Part shown: piece by piece, positions 43,763 through 54,774 of the stretch
How positions within the stretch are numbered: position 1 is the stretch's first letter
Layout: each line of letters begins with the position of its first letter
Assembly (NCBI GenBank): GCA_964035575.1
Contig: OZ037896.1
Location: 1,054,001 to 1,118,000 of the forward strand
Source: Rhynchopus sp. YZ270_cl-10
Lineage: Eukaryota; Euglenozoa; Diplonemea; Diplonemida; Diplonemidae
Direction: 5' to 3'
DNA length: 64,000 nt
The notes under the pieces: generated by a model
What the model saw: the letters and a program-made list of their open reading frames with translations, nothing else
What the model was told of the DNA's origin: nothing
The model's database searches: none
Made by a program: the position numbers and the translations under genes

Positions 43763-44212
43763 TTCTTTCACCCCCCTCCCTCATCCCCTCTTTTCTCTTC
43801 AATTTTTATTGCTGGGAAATTATCCCTGCAAAACCAAACCACCTCTTGCAACCTACGTCGTCTAAACCACTGTTGCCAATACTACCCCCCTCTTCTACTA
43901 CTTTCCCCCCCACACACACACCCCTTAGAATAGACATTTCCCTAGAAGAAATACGCATAACAACGATATTATTCCCCTCACTTTCCCTTCTGAGCAAATC
44001 CCCCCCCTCCCCTTCAATACACCGACACTACCACCCACCCAGACACAACACAACAAAGACATTGAAACACACACTATTGTTCTGCAACCCAGACACTTTT
44101 AAAAAGGATATCCCCTCTCTCTCTCTCTTCTTCCATCCCTTCAACCATGCTAGTGTTCCGGTGAGGGGAAGGGGGAACAAAAAAGAGGGAAATTTTTTTT
44201 GAATTCTTTTAA

Positions 44213-47200
44213 ATGGTAGGAGGGTTTCCTCCGGCGGAGAGTCGGAGTTGGGCGGAACAATGGAGGGTGAGTGAGAGGAAACGGGTCGACTCAGAGAGAC
44301 GGAGCCAAGGGAATGCAATGGGGGTGCACAACACAGTTACACCAAGGGGGCAGAGGACAACCACGACGACAGAACACACCTTGCATTTGACACGACTTAT
44401 TAACAACACTGTTCAGCCTCTTCAACAACGGAGACAGGCACCACATGAACCTACCCTTCATATTGACCGTTGGACCACTCATCCTACGGTTCCCAATCAT
44501 TCTACCACCCCGAATACCCCACCGGTTCGTCGTAAGCTTGACGAATTGATGTCTCTCTTAGAAAGCAAACAAGGGCATATTGCAGAACGGCATGCCTGGG
44601 GTATTGTTGGAGAGAATACACGAGCGGAGAGGGGTACCCCAGAACGGCGTGGTGGAGGCAGTGCGGGAGGGGTGGTGACACCAGGGAGAAGTGTGTCGAG
44701 GGGTAGGGTGGGGCAGGCGTCGCCGGAAAATCCATTGCCTTTTGCGGTGCGTGCAGTGCATGTGGCGCATCCTCCAGCATTGCCGGTGCAATATGTGAGG
44801 CAAGAGACCATAGTGTATGGGGAAGACTCCGATTCGGACAGCACCTCCAGCGGGTTTGCCACAACCGGGGATGCGCCCGATGCCCTCGAAGAGCTTCTCC
44901 CAGAGTCTCCCCTTGCCGCAACGTTGCCGCCACAGCGGGAGACCTCACCGTCTCTCCACCTTGCAATCCGCGAAGCTTTGGAGCGTGTTAACAGAGTGCA
45001 CATCACACCCAAAACCGAACTACCACCCACTACCTATCGTCCATTAGGCACCAACACTACATTTGCCATACCATCTCAAGGCTTATTACAAGAAAGGGAG
45101 GAAAGAGTTCCACCCTACGAGGGTAGAGAAGGTGTGAGGGATGTGCCAAAGGTGTTCAAGGAAGAGGAGGTTGCAGGGGAGAAGGTGGTGACCCCGGCTG
45201 TTACCCCGGTGGTGACACCGAAGGTGGTGCCAAAGGAAACGCCGAAGACGACAACGCCGCCAACAAAGCCGCGCTCAGAGGCCAGCGTCTCGCCTCTCCC
45301 CATCCCACTCCCCTCCGTATCCCCCGAGGCTGTCGAGACCTTGCAGCTGCAGGGGCCCACACCACCGAAGAGCCCTCCGCCACCATCCCCTTCACCTCCC
45401 CCTAGCCGTTCTCCAGGACGTTCTCCGGGACGTTCCCCAAGCAAAGGGGCAAATGTCCTGCCACTTCCTACGCCGCCGCCAGCATCGCTGCTCACACCTT
45501 CCGGCATGGAGGATGAGAAGAGCCCTATTGTCATCTCCCCTGTCACAGATCTGTCTTATTCGATGGATCAAAGCAGGACGGAGGCCTCCTTGTTGGGGAG
45601 TGCTAGGAGACAGGTTAGGTCCGCACCCCGATCCCCAGAGGTGAACGCACCGCAAGGTACGATTGTGATTAGAGGGCAGTCAGGTGTGGAAGGGTCTGAG
45701 AGTGATTCCGAATCGAGCGACGCCCCTGCCAGACAGACCTGCGGGAACTGCCACACCAAGCAGCGTGACACCTCGATGGTATGGTGTCTAAACTGCTCCG
45801 CTGCGTTGCCTGCGTCACCTACCTTAGGTCCATCCCCACCCCACCACCGTATTTTAGTCTGTCTAAAGTGTTTTGATGCGATCCATCAACACCCGGTTCT
45901 CGCAAGCCACCGAAAGGTTCCGTTCACAGACTCTGCTGCCGCTGCGTTGATTCTTGCTTCACCTAATGTATATCCAACGGGAAAACCTCCGAGACAGCCT
46001 TCTGTTCATTTTGATGGCTCCGCAAAAGGCAGTCCATTATCAAAACGGGCAAGCGGGAACGCGGCGCGCAGTACCTCTCCTATGTCGCAACGATCGCAAA
46101 GCGCTGGGGACGCAAGCTTTGCGATGATTGACACTGGGTTTGGCGTCGCCAACGTCGGCAGCAGCAGCAACGACCAGCTTTGGTTCGACCTCCGCAGAGA
46201 TGCCGTTCTCAACTCCTCCTCTGTTCCCCTCCCCTCCTCCCAAGGGTCACCTCAGGAGCGCCGCAAAACACCTGCCTCATTTGGCCCCGACTCACCCCCT
46301 ACCTCAGAAGACAGCAGCACCGCGTCACCACATAAATACTATGAAGAACGATTTTCCTCTGTTGCCACAACAGAACGAAGCCAGCAACGAGAAATGAGAG
46401 AGGTAAGTCGAGGCCGTTCCGAATCGCGTGGTGCGGAAGCGGACAATGATGAGGATATGGAGAAAACACCGGTCAGCTTTGATGATGCGGAACAATACGT
46501 CAAACAACGTCGTCGTTTGATCACCGCAAGAACCAAACGGGGTACGACACCACAAAAAAAACGGAATCCGGACCCTACCCCACAGCCTCCTCTCCGACAT
46601 ACTAAAGGCGATCTTCACGTTTCGATCGATCAAATGATGAACGCAGTGTCCAGATTCGCAATGGAACGCTGCCCTGCACCAGAAAAGCATGACGACTACT
46701 TCTCCCCACGCCTCAACTTCAAAGGCAATCTCCTACCATACGAAGACCCACCTAAAGGGGGCCCTAATGAAGTCCACATCCAACGCCAGCCCTCTTCTTC
46801 AGGGTCCGGTCTTAGAGGGACCCCGCGAAGCAATTTTGGAGGCTCTCTCTTTGCACCACCTATACCCGCCTCTTTAGAAAAGGAGGTGTTACCATCTGCG
46901 GCAGTGCCTGTGGGGGAAGACGGGAGTCCGGTTGAAATTTTGCATAAAGGGTTTCAGAGTGATGTGCAGGAGGCGTTGAGGATTTTGTTGCAGTCAGGGG
47001 GAGGGGGAGGAGGGGGAGGAGAAGGAGGAGGGAAAGCTGTGCAGTCACCTCTCAGGCGTGGCAGTGCTGATAAGCCGCCGGTGGCACCGAAGAGTCCTCC
47101 AGTGGAGGTTGGTGCGATTGCAATAACAAGCCCAGCCTCACCAGAGTACGGTGGTGCTGATTCGTATAACCCAGGTGGTTCAGGTGGGTCAGGAGGTGGG

Positions 47201-48229
47201 GGCGCTGTAGGTGTGCTAGCGGGTGGTGGAGGTGGAGGAGGTACCAGGCGTTTTGCACCCCAGGGGGCCAGGCTGGATGGGTTCTTTGGGCAGGGGGTGC
47301 TCCCGCATGTGTCCTATGGTGGGCGTGGGGGGAGTGGTGTGCAAGTGGACGTCTTTGGTGATACCCCGCCAGCATCGCCTGCAATCGAATCGTATGTCGT
47401 TTTTATTTTGTTGAAAAATGGGTTGAGAGGAAGGATTGGTTTTTCTACAAAGCGTAGGATTGGTTTTTCTACAAAGCGTAGCTATTAAAGGAGAAATAGT
47501 TGCTCAGATCCGTTAATCACCCACTTCAACAGGGTGATTGAGCAATCAACGAAAAAAACCCTTACGTTACCTATCAGAGTTTACTTTTGAGTTCTTTTTG
47601 AAATTGCGGGGTTAGTATTAGGTGCGCAATGCGAGGCTTGGGGTTTATTTCAACAAAATCTTGTTGTTGAGAAGTGTTATGAGAAGCCAATTACCATTAC
47701 AACTGAATGGCAGCTATACCACAATCTAACAGATGGGCTAAAACTATATCACCGACCCACATTTACAACCTCCACCACACCACCACACCATATTCTGCGC
47801 AAGAATTACCCTCACTAGGCATTACTACCCCACCACACCGCAACCACAACCACAACCCACAGACCTGCACCTGAGGTATTGTCCACATTGAAGCGACTGC
47901 GTATGGAGATGGAAAGCTCTACACTGGCCGATCACTTGTCCACAGAGTTGCCACAGACACGTGACCAACAACCCGTCAAGGACGACAACAGCAAAGCCGT
48001 GGATGCCACTGCTGAGGCGGACCTCCACGTAGAGGTGGACACGGCTGAGGCAGTGCAGACAGCTGCCCCTGACACACCTGGGCCGAATGAGGAGTCTGAG
48101 CTAATGGAGGGAGAAGAAAGCGTCCCCACCCCACGCGTCAGGGAGTCGGCCCCCTCGCCTTCAGGACACATCTCCCCCGCCCCACCACCATCCCACGAGC
48201 CAGACCCGTACAGAGCACCTCGGTGGTAA
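44213..48229 (+). CDS. B-box zinc-finger protein, long and disordered
   Basis: Two exons, 44213-47391 and 47863-48229, joined in matching phase (a split Ser codon), give 1181 residues. The 471-nt intron starts GTATGTCG and ends CAACCCACAG; without splicing the frame would run into a 22-bp duplication and stop at 47488. A B-box-type zinc-binding module lies near residues 508-565: CGNCHTKQRD, WCLNCSAAL, CLKCFDAIHQH, ASHRKVPF. The rest is low complexity: Pro/Ser-rich (residues about 370-440, with repeated SPGR), Ser-rich, and Gly-rich runs near 925-935 and 985-1015. No RING or coiled-coil partner is obvious, so it is not a typical TRIM protein. It may be a scaffold or cytoskeletal protein; function unknown. 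A downstream ATG at 44318 (MGVHNT) is an alternative start. Confidence 0.75.
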
Positions 48230-48798
48230 AGGGAGGTGTGTTGTATTGCAAAGGATGGTAGTGAGGTTGAGGGTTGTCTTCTCAGTTTCTTTAAAGATAC
48301 ACTGTTCACGAGAGGTCTTTGTATTTCAAGTCAACTCTAAAATGAGGGGATTTTTTTGTGCGAATTTTTTTTGCCCAGTTTAGCTAGAAAAAAAAGTGTG
48401 ATATTTTGTTGAAAGGGTGACTGAAACCTTTTTTGTTTTTTCTTTTTTTGAGGCAAAAAAAAAGAAAACGGATCCCGCCATCCCTGTAAATTCCCCAAAA
48501 CCCCAACTCCCCTTTCAGGGCTTTTAGAAGTTGCAAACAAAAAGTTTATAACATTTTCTTTTGTACATTTTTTTATAAAATTCAGTAATGACCTTCTCCT
48601 CCCCTCTCTCCAACTATGTTTTTATACTCCACTTTCCCCCCATTTCTCCCACAATCCATCTCATCAAAAAACCTCAGACAAAATACACGCGATTCTTTGA
48701 TTTGCTTTTAAACAAAAGCAGTTTCATTGGGGGTCTTTTTTCTCTTTACCCCGTAGAGTCCCTCACATAAGCTTGTCCCTCTCCTTCCCTCCCCCCTC
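48230..48798 (+). other. Spacer with partial module E
   Basis: Positions 48294-48338 match the 3' half of module E (GATACACTGTTCACGAGAGG, then TCTTTGTATTTCAAGTCAAC). T-rich and C-rich tracts follow. A pyrimidine tract directly before 48799 and an upstream CACATAAG could serve trans-splicing of the next gene. Confidence 0.55.
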
Positions 48799-49764
48799 AT
48801 GTCAGAGTGCCCCGTCTGTCACGACGTGTACAGCGACGGGCAGCGTCCAGTAGTTTTGGTTGATTGTGGGCATTCAATTTGTCGTTCGTGCCGGCCTTCT
48901 TTGAGGACGTGCCCGATTTGTCGTTTGAGGATTTCGAGCGACTCTGTGGTAAACTTTGCGTTGGAGCAGCAGGAGCAGCAAGGGGGTCAACAGATGGCGG
49001 TGATACGCAGCTCTGACGGGCTGTTGTCGCAGCTTTCCGAAGATTCGATTGTTCTCAGGGAGCACCTTCGGCCTCCTGCTTGGGATCGCGATTCATACTT
49101 TACCAAATGCACTGCGTGCGATATTGAGTTTGGTGCGTTCCGTCGGCGGCATCACTGTCGAGCATGCGGTGTGATACTTTGCTACAACTGCAGCTCCTAT
49201 CGGGTTGAGAAGTACTTCCGCTCCTGCGAATCATGCTGTATGAACAGACGTCTCGCAGTCTTCATGCATCGCGACGAAGACATCACCAAATTCATGGAGT
49301 TATATCTCCTCAATATGGACAAAACGTACGGCCCCTGCACATTAGAGGAACCCACCTTCGGGAAGAACACCTCCGAGGCCTCGAGAGAGTGCAGTTCCTG
49401 CGCAATGGAGATTTTTTCGAATTCGATGTTCGGGAGCGTCGCATATTCACCGAGTCATAATTGTCTTGCTTGCGGGAGGATTGTGTGTAAAGACTGTTTT
49501 TCTCCAGATCTACTCGATTTGGGTGCAGCGTGTAAGCAATGTGTGCTAAGAGGAAATCATAGGCGGTTTTTCTTAAGCTGGGCTGACGAGAGAGAGTTTT
49601 GCTATCTATTTGTAGTGCAGTTTCGGCAGAGGATTGCAGTGGAAGCAGCGAGGCAAGACTGCAAAGAAAACTGTCTTGATTTATCCCGCATCCCAAAGGA
49701 TCTAGCCTCCTGGGCTGCCGCGAACCCAGTCATATGCACAAACCTCACTCTCTCGGCCAAATGA
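48799..49764 (+). CDS. RING-FYVE zinc-finger protein
   Basis: A single-exon protein of 321 residues. Residues 4-41 are a RING finger with all eight ligands (C4, C7, C23, H25, C28, C31, C38, C41), the E2-binding domain of ubiquitin ligases. Residues about 95-146 are a FYVE domain: WDRD, then C104/C107, the basic RRRHHCRACG patch that binds phosphatidylinositol 3-phosphate, C128/C131 and C143/C146. Residues about 197-248 form a second, FYVE-like zinc cluster (CSSCAMEIF, HNCLACGRIVCKDC, CKQC) without the basic patch. It likely works as a ubiquitin ligase on endosomal membranes; that is family inference. RING before FYVE is the reverse of the order in the animal rififylin/CARP proteins. Confidence 0.85.
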   Translation: MSECPVCHDVYSDGQRPVVLVDCGHSICRSCRPSLRTCPICRLRISSDSVVNFALEQQEQQGGQQMAVIRSSDGLLSQLSEDSIVLREHLRPPAWDRDSYFTKCTACDIEFGAFRRRHHCRACGVILCYNCSSYRVEKYFRSCESCCMNRRLAVFMHRDEDITKFMELYLLNMDKTYGPCTLEEPTFGKNTSEASRECSSCAMEIFSNSMFGSVAYSPSHNCLACGRIVCKDCFSPDLLDLGAACKQCVLRGNHRRFFLSWADEREFCYLFVVQFRQRIAVEAARQDCKENCLDLSRIPKDLASWAAANPVICTNLTLSAK

Positions 49765-50580
49765 CTATCTCACTGCAGCGAACGCCAAAGAAACCACATC
49801 AAACAACAACAACAACAGTCTCAAGAACAGGGCTGTTCTCATTGTCTAATCTCCTAAGATTGTTTTTTTTAATTCTCTTCTCTCTTCTCGATGAGAAACG
49901 GTGAGGTGTTCCCTGCATTCCCAGATAGAGGGGTAATAAATTATTTCGAATATAGTCGGAACCAGGAGAAGTACAATGAATTTGGGTTCCGATCAACACC
50001 ATTAGAAGCCTTTTTTAACATCAGTATTTTTTTTTTTTTTTTTTTTGAGGGCAAACAGGGGGAGGAAGGGGTAACAAAGGACATCAATATATTTTTTAGA
50101 AATACAGCATTGTGGGTGATGAAAGGGGAGAGAGGGAGAGGGAGGGAGGGGGAGATATGGGGGAGGGGTTCTTTTATATGAAGAGATGTTTTTTTTTTTT
50201 TTGTCTTCCTTTTTTGTGAGGGGGTTTCAAAAATCATCTTTTCAAATTTCTTTTCTTTATTTTTCCCCATCTCTCCCCCTCTTTTTTTCTAAAAAAAAGT
50301 CTTCATTTTTTTTTGAAGATACACTGTCACGAGAAGGGCTTTGTATTTCAAATGAACCCTTTTTTTTTAAACCCCAAACATACCAAAGTCAATTTCTATT
50401 TACAAACGCTTTCTGCCTCGTTCCTCGTTGTTTCCTTGACACTTTGCTAAGAACACCCTCAGGGGGTAGGATTTTTTTCAAACCTTCAAAATGGATGAAA
50501 AGACAGCATAGTTCAAGTTTATCCTCAGTGTGGTCACACACTATGGTGCATTGTCCAAGAAAGTGCTTTCTCCCCCCCTC
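49765..50580. other. Spacer, low complexity
   Basis: No gene is seen. It contains a T-run at 50027-50046, a purine-rich GAGAGGGAGAGGGAGGGAGG at 50127, and a partial module E at 50316-50362 (ACACTGTCACGAGAAGGGCT). Confidence 0.5.
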
Positions 50581-51069
50581 AGACTGCAGACTAAGAAATC
50601 ATTTAATTAATTACAATACCCACCCGATTTTTTTTGAAAATGGGCCCCACGTATAAGTAACCGGGCTCATATTTCTCAAAATTTAAGTGGTCAAAAAATT
50701 GTCCAATTTTCGAGATTGACCCCACTACTGCACGGGCGGATCCCAAAAATGCAAATAAGGACCCTTTTCCACAACCTTCCTTCACCCCACCTGTAGGGTA
50801 ACCGAAAGTGAAGTCAATATTACAAACCCGGATTTTGAGGAAATTTTTGGCCGAAAATGGGCCCCAGCTATTAGTGACCGGGCTCATATTGTCCAAAATT
50901 TAAGTCATTAAAATTTTATCCATTTTTTCAGATTGACCCCACCACTGACTGGGATCGGCCCAAAAATGCAAATAACGGCGTTTTCGCCTGCATTGTTCGT
51001 TACGAAACCCCGTGCAGACTAGCATTTAATTAATTAATTACCAGACCCCCAATCCTTAGTCTGCAGACT
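50581..51069. mobile_element. MITE-like element with inverted ends
   Basis: The ends CTGCAGACTAAG (50585-50596) and CTTAGTCTGCAG are exact inverted repeats, each next to TTAATTAATTA-rich sequence. Inside are two direct subrepeats of about 110-130 bp (50636-50760 and 50865-50975), both with GGGCCCC, ACCGGGCTCATATT and CCCAAAAATGCAAATAA. No coding capacity. It fits a short non-autonomous DNA element. Confidence 0.65.
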
Positions 51070-51709
51070 GCCCCCCCTCCCCCTTTTTTTTTTAAATTTC
51101 TTGACTGATGTGTGCACGAGGCACATTTATCTTTTTTTAAAAGTTTTTTTCTCTCTTTTTCTCCCCTTTTTTTGTCGCGTTCAGACAATGCTACGCTAAG
51201 TCCAGAAGATGGTTTGTTGGTTAATTCCCGTCATCCTGCGTCTGACCGAACAAAACCAAATCAGGAGTTCTTGTGAGCAGGGATAAATTGGTATTCCAGT
51301 ACAATTTCCCACCCCCACCCCCTCCCCCTTTTATTTTTAAATTTTGTTTTGTTTGATTTTTTCGAAGTTCTCAAAAATCTGTACGCGCGCACGGACCCGG
51401 AACAAGAAAAAAAAAATGTGCTTCCCTTATCTAAAAAAGGTGGAGATTGCACAAACTGTGGCAACACAACCGAGGCAACTTCGCTACTCCAACAATTTAT
51501 CAAAAAAATCAAAAAAAGCACAGACTTCAAAACACACCACAAATTATAAGACAGACCAAAAGAACAAAGAACCGGAGTGACTCCGGCATCACACAGACGC
51601 GCGTATGGTGGACCTCATCCTTAGGCATCTACACCAATACAAACCAATTTTCAAAGAACAAAAAGACACCGTCAAACGGACACAGCTTTTTTGTTTATAC
51701 ATCCTGATC
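51070..51709 (+). other. Spacer with modules C, D and F
   Basis: A short C-like block is at 51109-51135. Module D is at 51440-51503 and module F at 51604-51655. Positions 51510-51603 have no recognised content. A C-rich tract at 51305-51335 resembles a trans-splice tract, but no following gene was found. Confidence 0.5.
51440..51503 (+). repeat. Module D copy
   Basis: GTGGAGATTGCACAAACTGT followed by GGCAACACAACCGAGGCAAC and a CTACTCCAACAATTTATCAA end. Other copies are at 53404-53470 and 61582-61646, and inverted at 56702-56765. It is the most strictly conserved of the modules. Confidence 0.85.
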
Positions 51710-53149
51710 CCCTCCCTCCCTCTCCCTCTCCTTTCCCTCTCCCTCTCCCTCTCCCTCTCCCTCTCCCTCTCCCTCTCCCTCTCCCTCTCCCTCTCCCTCT
51801 CCCTCTCCCTCTCCCTCTCCCTCTCCCTCTCCCTCTCCCTCTCCCTCTCCCTCTCCCTCTCCCTCTCCCTCTCCCTCTCCCTCTCCCTCTCCCTCTCCCT
51901 CTCCCTCTCCCTCTCCCTCTCCCTCTCCCTCTCCCTCTCCCTCTCCCTCTCCCTCTCCCTCTCCCTCTCCCTCTCCCTCTCCCTCTCCCTCTCCCTCTCC
52001 CTCTCCCTCTCCCTCTCCCTCTCCCTCTCCCTCTCCCTCTCCCTCTCCCTCTCCCTCTCCCTCTCCCTCTCCCTCTCCCTCTCCCTCTCCCTCTCCCTCT
52101 CCCTCTCCCTCTCCCTCTCCCTCTCCCTCTCCCTCTCCCTCTCCCTCTCCCTCTCCCTCTCCCTCTCCCTCTCCCTCTCCCTCTCCCTCTCCCTCTCCCT
52201 CTCCCTCTCCCTCTCCCTCTCCCTCTCCCTCTCCCTCTCCCTCTCCCTCTCCCTCTCCCTCTCCCTCTCCCTCTCCCTCTCCCTCTCCCTCTCCCTCTCC
52301 CTCTCCCTCTCCCTCTCCCTCTCCCTCTCCCTCTCCCTCTCCCTCTCCCTCTCCCTCTCCCTCTCCCTCTCCCTCTCCCTCTCCCTCTCCCTCTCCCTCT
52401 CCCTCTCCCTCTCCCTCTCCCTCTCCCTCTCCCTCTCCCTCTCCCTCTCCCTCTCCCTCTCCCTCTCCCTCTCCCTCTCCCTCTCCCTCTCCCTCTCCCT
52501 CTCCCTCTCCCTCTCCCTCTCCCTCTCCCTCTCCCTCTCCCTCTCCCTCTCCCTCTCCCTCTCCCTCTCCCTCTCCCTCTCCCTCTCCCTCTCCCTCTCC
52601 CTCTCCCTCTCCCTCTCCCTCTCCCTCTCCCTCTCCCTCTCCCTCTCCCTCTCCCTCTCCCTCTCCCTCTCCCTCTCCCTCTCCCTCTCCCTCTCCCTCT
52701 CCCTCTCCCTCTCCCTCTCCCTCTCCCTCTCCCTCTCCCTCTCCCTCTCCCTCTCCCTCTCCCTCTCCCTCTCCCTCTCCCTCTCCCTCTCCCTCTCCCT
52801 CTCCCTCTCCCTCTCCCTCTCCCTCTCCCTCTCCCTCTCCCTCTCCCTCTCCCTCTCCCTCTCCCTCTCCCTCTCCCTCTCCCTCTCCCTCTCCCTCTCC
52901 CTCTCCCTCTCCCTCTCCCTCTCCCTCTCCCTCTCCCTCTCCCTCTCCCTCTCCCTCTCCCTCTCCCTCTCCCTCTCCCTCTCCCTCTCCCTCTCCCTCT
53001 CCCTCTCCCTCTCCCTCTCCCTCTCCCTCTCCCTCTCCCTCTCCCTCTCCCTCTCCCTCTCCCTCTCCCTCTCCCTCTCCCTCTCCCTCTCCCTCTCCCT
53101 CTCCCTCTCCCTCCCTCTCCCTCTCTTCCTCTCCCTCCCTCTCTTTTTA
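51710..53149. repeat. (CCCTCT)n array, about 1.4 kb
   Basis: About 235 perfect tandem copies of the hexamer CCCTCT, with small irregularities only in the first 20 and last 45 bases. The strand carrying the pyrimidines is the sense strand of the plus-strand genes. The three long open frames across it read as Ser-Leu, Pro-Leu or Arg-Glu repeats and are artefacts. Array length is subject to assembly error. Confidence 0.95.
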
Positions 53150-54388
53150 TTGTTGTTCAAACACAGTGTGTGCTTTTGAATTTTCATTATTGCCACTCCC
53201 CCCATTATTTTTAGATGTATGTACAAAAGAACACATTCATCTTTCAAAAAAAAAAAAATATTCATACAATGCTGGGAACAGCATAACGGAGAATTTTCCC
53301 CCCTTCTGAGCGCTCAAATTTTTTTGTTCATATTTTTATTTTAAAATCTTTTTGTTGAAGCACGATGCCACTAATTTTTTTTTCTTCAAAATTTTTTTTG
53401 GACAGTGGAGATTGCACAAACTGTGGCAACACAACTGAGGCAACTACACTACTCCAACAAATTTATCAAAAAAAAAAAAAAAGAAGAGGGTTTCAGTGTC
53501 CACCATCTGATGCAGAGCTTCGTTAGTGGCCGTCAGTAGCGGTGCGCGAAGTGAAGCATCGATAGAAGTACAAAGTAATAGCGGGCAAAGTCGCGCTGCT
53601 TGGTGTATCCCCTCTCCATGTTTTTTTTTTCCTTTCATTTTCTCAGCAGTCATTAAAGTTCCCCCTCTTCAGGGGAGGTGACTAAATACGAGATGGCTAT
53701 CTTTACATTTTCCCCCTCTCTTCCCCCCCTTTTTTTTTTGCTGGTTACTTGTGCTTTCATCCGGATGGCTGGCATCGTACAGTGGGTCAGTCGGAGGTGC
53801 CTGCATTACTAACTTCACTTTTTTTGTAGGTGCTAGTGGCAGATGTAAGATGTACACTGCTACTCCCAGATACTCCAAAAAGCTTCTCTCTCTCTCTTTT
53901 TTTTTTATTTCCATAGTGCTGTCCACTTCCCTTATAACTCAATAGCGCCTCACACACCAAGCGGAAATCAACGATAAAAAACTGGGTACCTCGACAGAGA
54001 CGATTGCATTTTTTTTTTCTTCAAATTCCCACTTTTTATTTAGAGCTGTATGTGCACAAGAAACACATTCATCTTTCAATTTTTCCCCCTTTTTTTCCCC
54101 TAGGCGTTTTGGACTGGATCTGAACCCTTTTTTCCCACCATTTTTTGATTGCTAAGCATCAGAGGCTTAGGTTTGTCGGACCAATCTCTCTCTTTATTTT
54201 TATTTTTATTTTTTTAAATATTTTTTTTTATAAACAAAACGTCGTGGTTGTGCTGTAACTAATCAAAGAACCAACTTGATACATTGCCATACCACTAACT
54301 TGATGTCTCCGTTTTGGGGAAAAAGACGGATTTATCATTATCTCCTTGAGGCTTGTCATGCACATACACGCACACACACACACACACA
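53150..54388 (+). other. Spacer with modules C, D, A, B, C, A
   Basis: In order: C at 53210-53246, D at 53404-53470, A at 53677-53705, B at 53752-53808, C at 54038-54079 and A at 54151-54178. The stretch 53490-53640 is a GC-balanced block of unknown nature. No gene is seen before the tRNA. Confidence 0.6.
53752..53808 (+). repeat. Module B with tRNA-like A box
   Basis: After the palindrome CATCCGGATG the unit reads GTACAGTGGGTCAGTCGGAG and GTGCCTGCAT. TGGGTCAGTCGG fits the tRNA A-box pattern TRGYnnAGYnGG, and the following GTGCCTGCAT resembles the anticodon stem start. The 3' half of a tRNA with a B box is absent, so this is not a tRNA gene. Confidence 0.6.
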
Positions 54389-54459
54389 GGCAATTTAGCT
54401 CAGTGGCAGAGCATTGGTCTTGTAAACCAAGGGTCGGGGGTTCGATCCCCCAGTTGCCT
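54389..54459 (+). tRNA. tRNA-Thr (anticodon TGT)
   Basis: A full cloverleaf: acceptor GGCAATT with AGTTGCC, D arm GCTC-AGTGGCA-GAGC, anticodon arm TTGGT-CTTGTAA-ACCAA with anticodon TGT (reads ACA), variable GGGTC and T arm GGGGG-TTCGAT-CCCCC. The A box TAGCTCAGTGG and B box GGTTCGATCCC are typical. The T loop is one base shorter than usual if five pairs are drawn, or the stem has four pairs. No intron. A T-run (TTTTTT) directly after the gene fits polymerase III termination. It lies on the plus strand within the plus-strand arm. Confidence 0.92.
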
Positions 54460-54466
54460 TTTTTGT
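54460..54466 (+). terminator. Polymerase III T-run after tRNA-Thr
   Basis: Six T directly after the discriminator base of the tRNA, the standard stop signal for RNA polymerase III. Confidence 0.7.
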
Positions 54467-54609
54467 TATCGCACACATTTGATATTGTGTTAATGTACAC
54501 TATGGTCAGGGGTGCACAAAAAGTAGTGCACGCTTTCCAAGGTGGCTTCCCATGTCCCCCGCTCGAAGCGTTTCAAGGGTCAGCGCGCCTTGCAACAAGA
54601 GACGACTAC

Positions 54610-54702
54610 GTGTGGGGATGGCATCCATGGGATAGCATTGGTTGGGGATATCATATGTTATCCCCAACCAACTAAGCCATCCCAGGGAAACTATTCCCAC
54701 AC
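54610..54702. repeat. Extended hairpin
   Basis: A perfect 13-bp stem (TTGGTTGGGGATA, 54638-54650, with 54659-54671) is enclosed by GGGATGGC with GCCATCCC and by GTGTGGG with CCCACAC. The 93-nt structure begins 150 bases past the tRNA. It could be a foldback element or a structured RNA. Confidence 0.6.
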
Positions 54703-54707
54703 CCCCT

Positions 54708-54774
54708 GGTGTGGCTGAAAAGGGGGGTGCTACTTTCTGCCATTTTCTGCTATTCTGGGTTCGTCGGCCACACC
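54708..54774. mobile_element. Small foldback of the GTGGCTGAA family, copy 1
   Basis: Ends GGTGTGGC and GCCACACC pair exactly. The left end, GGTGTGGCTGAAAAGGGGGG, matches the left end of the copy at 63097-63169 and the reversed right end of 57873-57986. Confidence 0.6.

Larger units (their letters stand above)
43354..44212 (+). other. Spacer with modules A, A, B, C
   Basis: Modules lie head to tail: A at 43481-43528 and 43551-43597, B at 43653-43709 and C at 43721-43762, separated by T-rich tracts. The rest is pyrimidine-rich (many CCC and TTT runs up to 44130), fitting spacer and trans-splice signals before the B-box gene. Confidence 0.6.

Noticed and set aside
47392-47488. Unspliced C-terminus of the B-box protein (ending FSTKRSY)
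   Set aside because: The preceding GTATGTCG is a donor of the standard type and joins in phase to a coding exon at 47863, so the unspliced tail is intron.
51589-53265. Three very long open frames (Ser-Leu, Pro-Leu and Arg-Glu repeats)
   Set aside because: They are produced by the CCCTCT hexamer array, which has no stop in any of these frames; there is no start context or domain.
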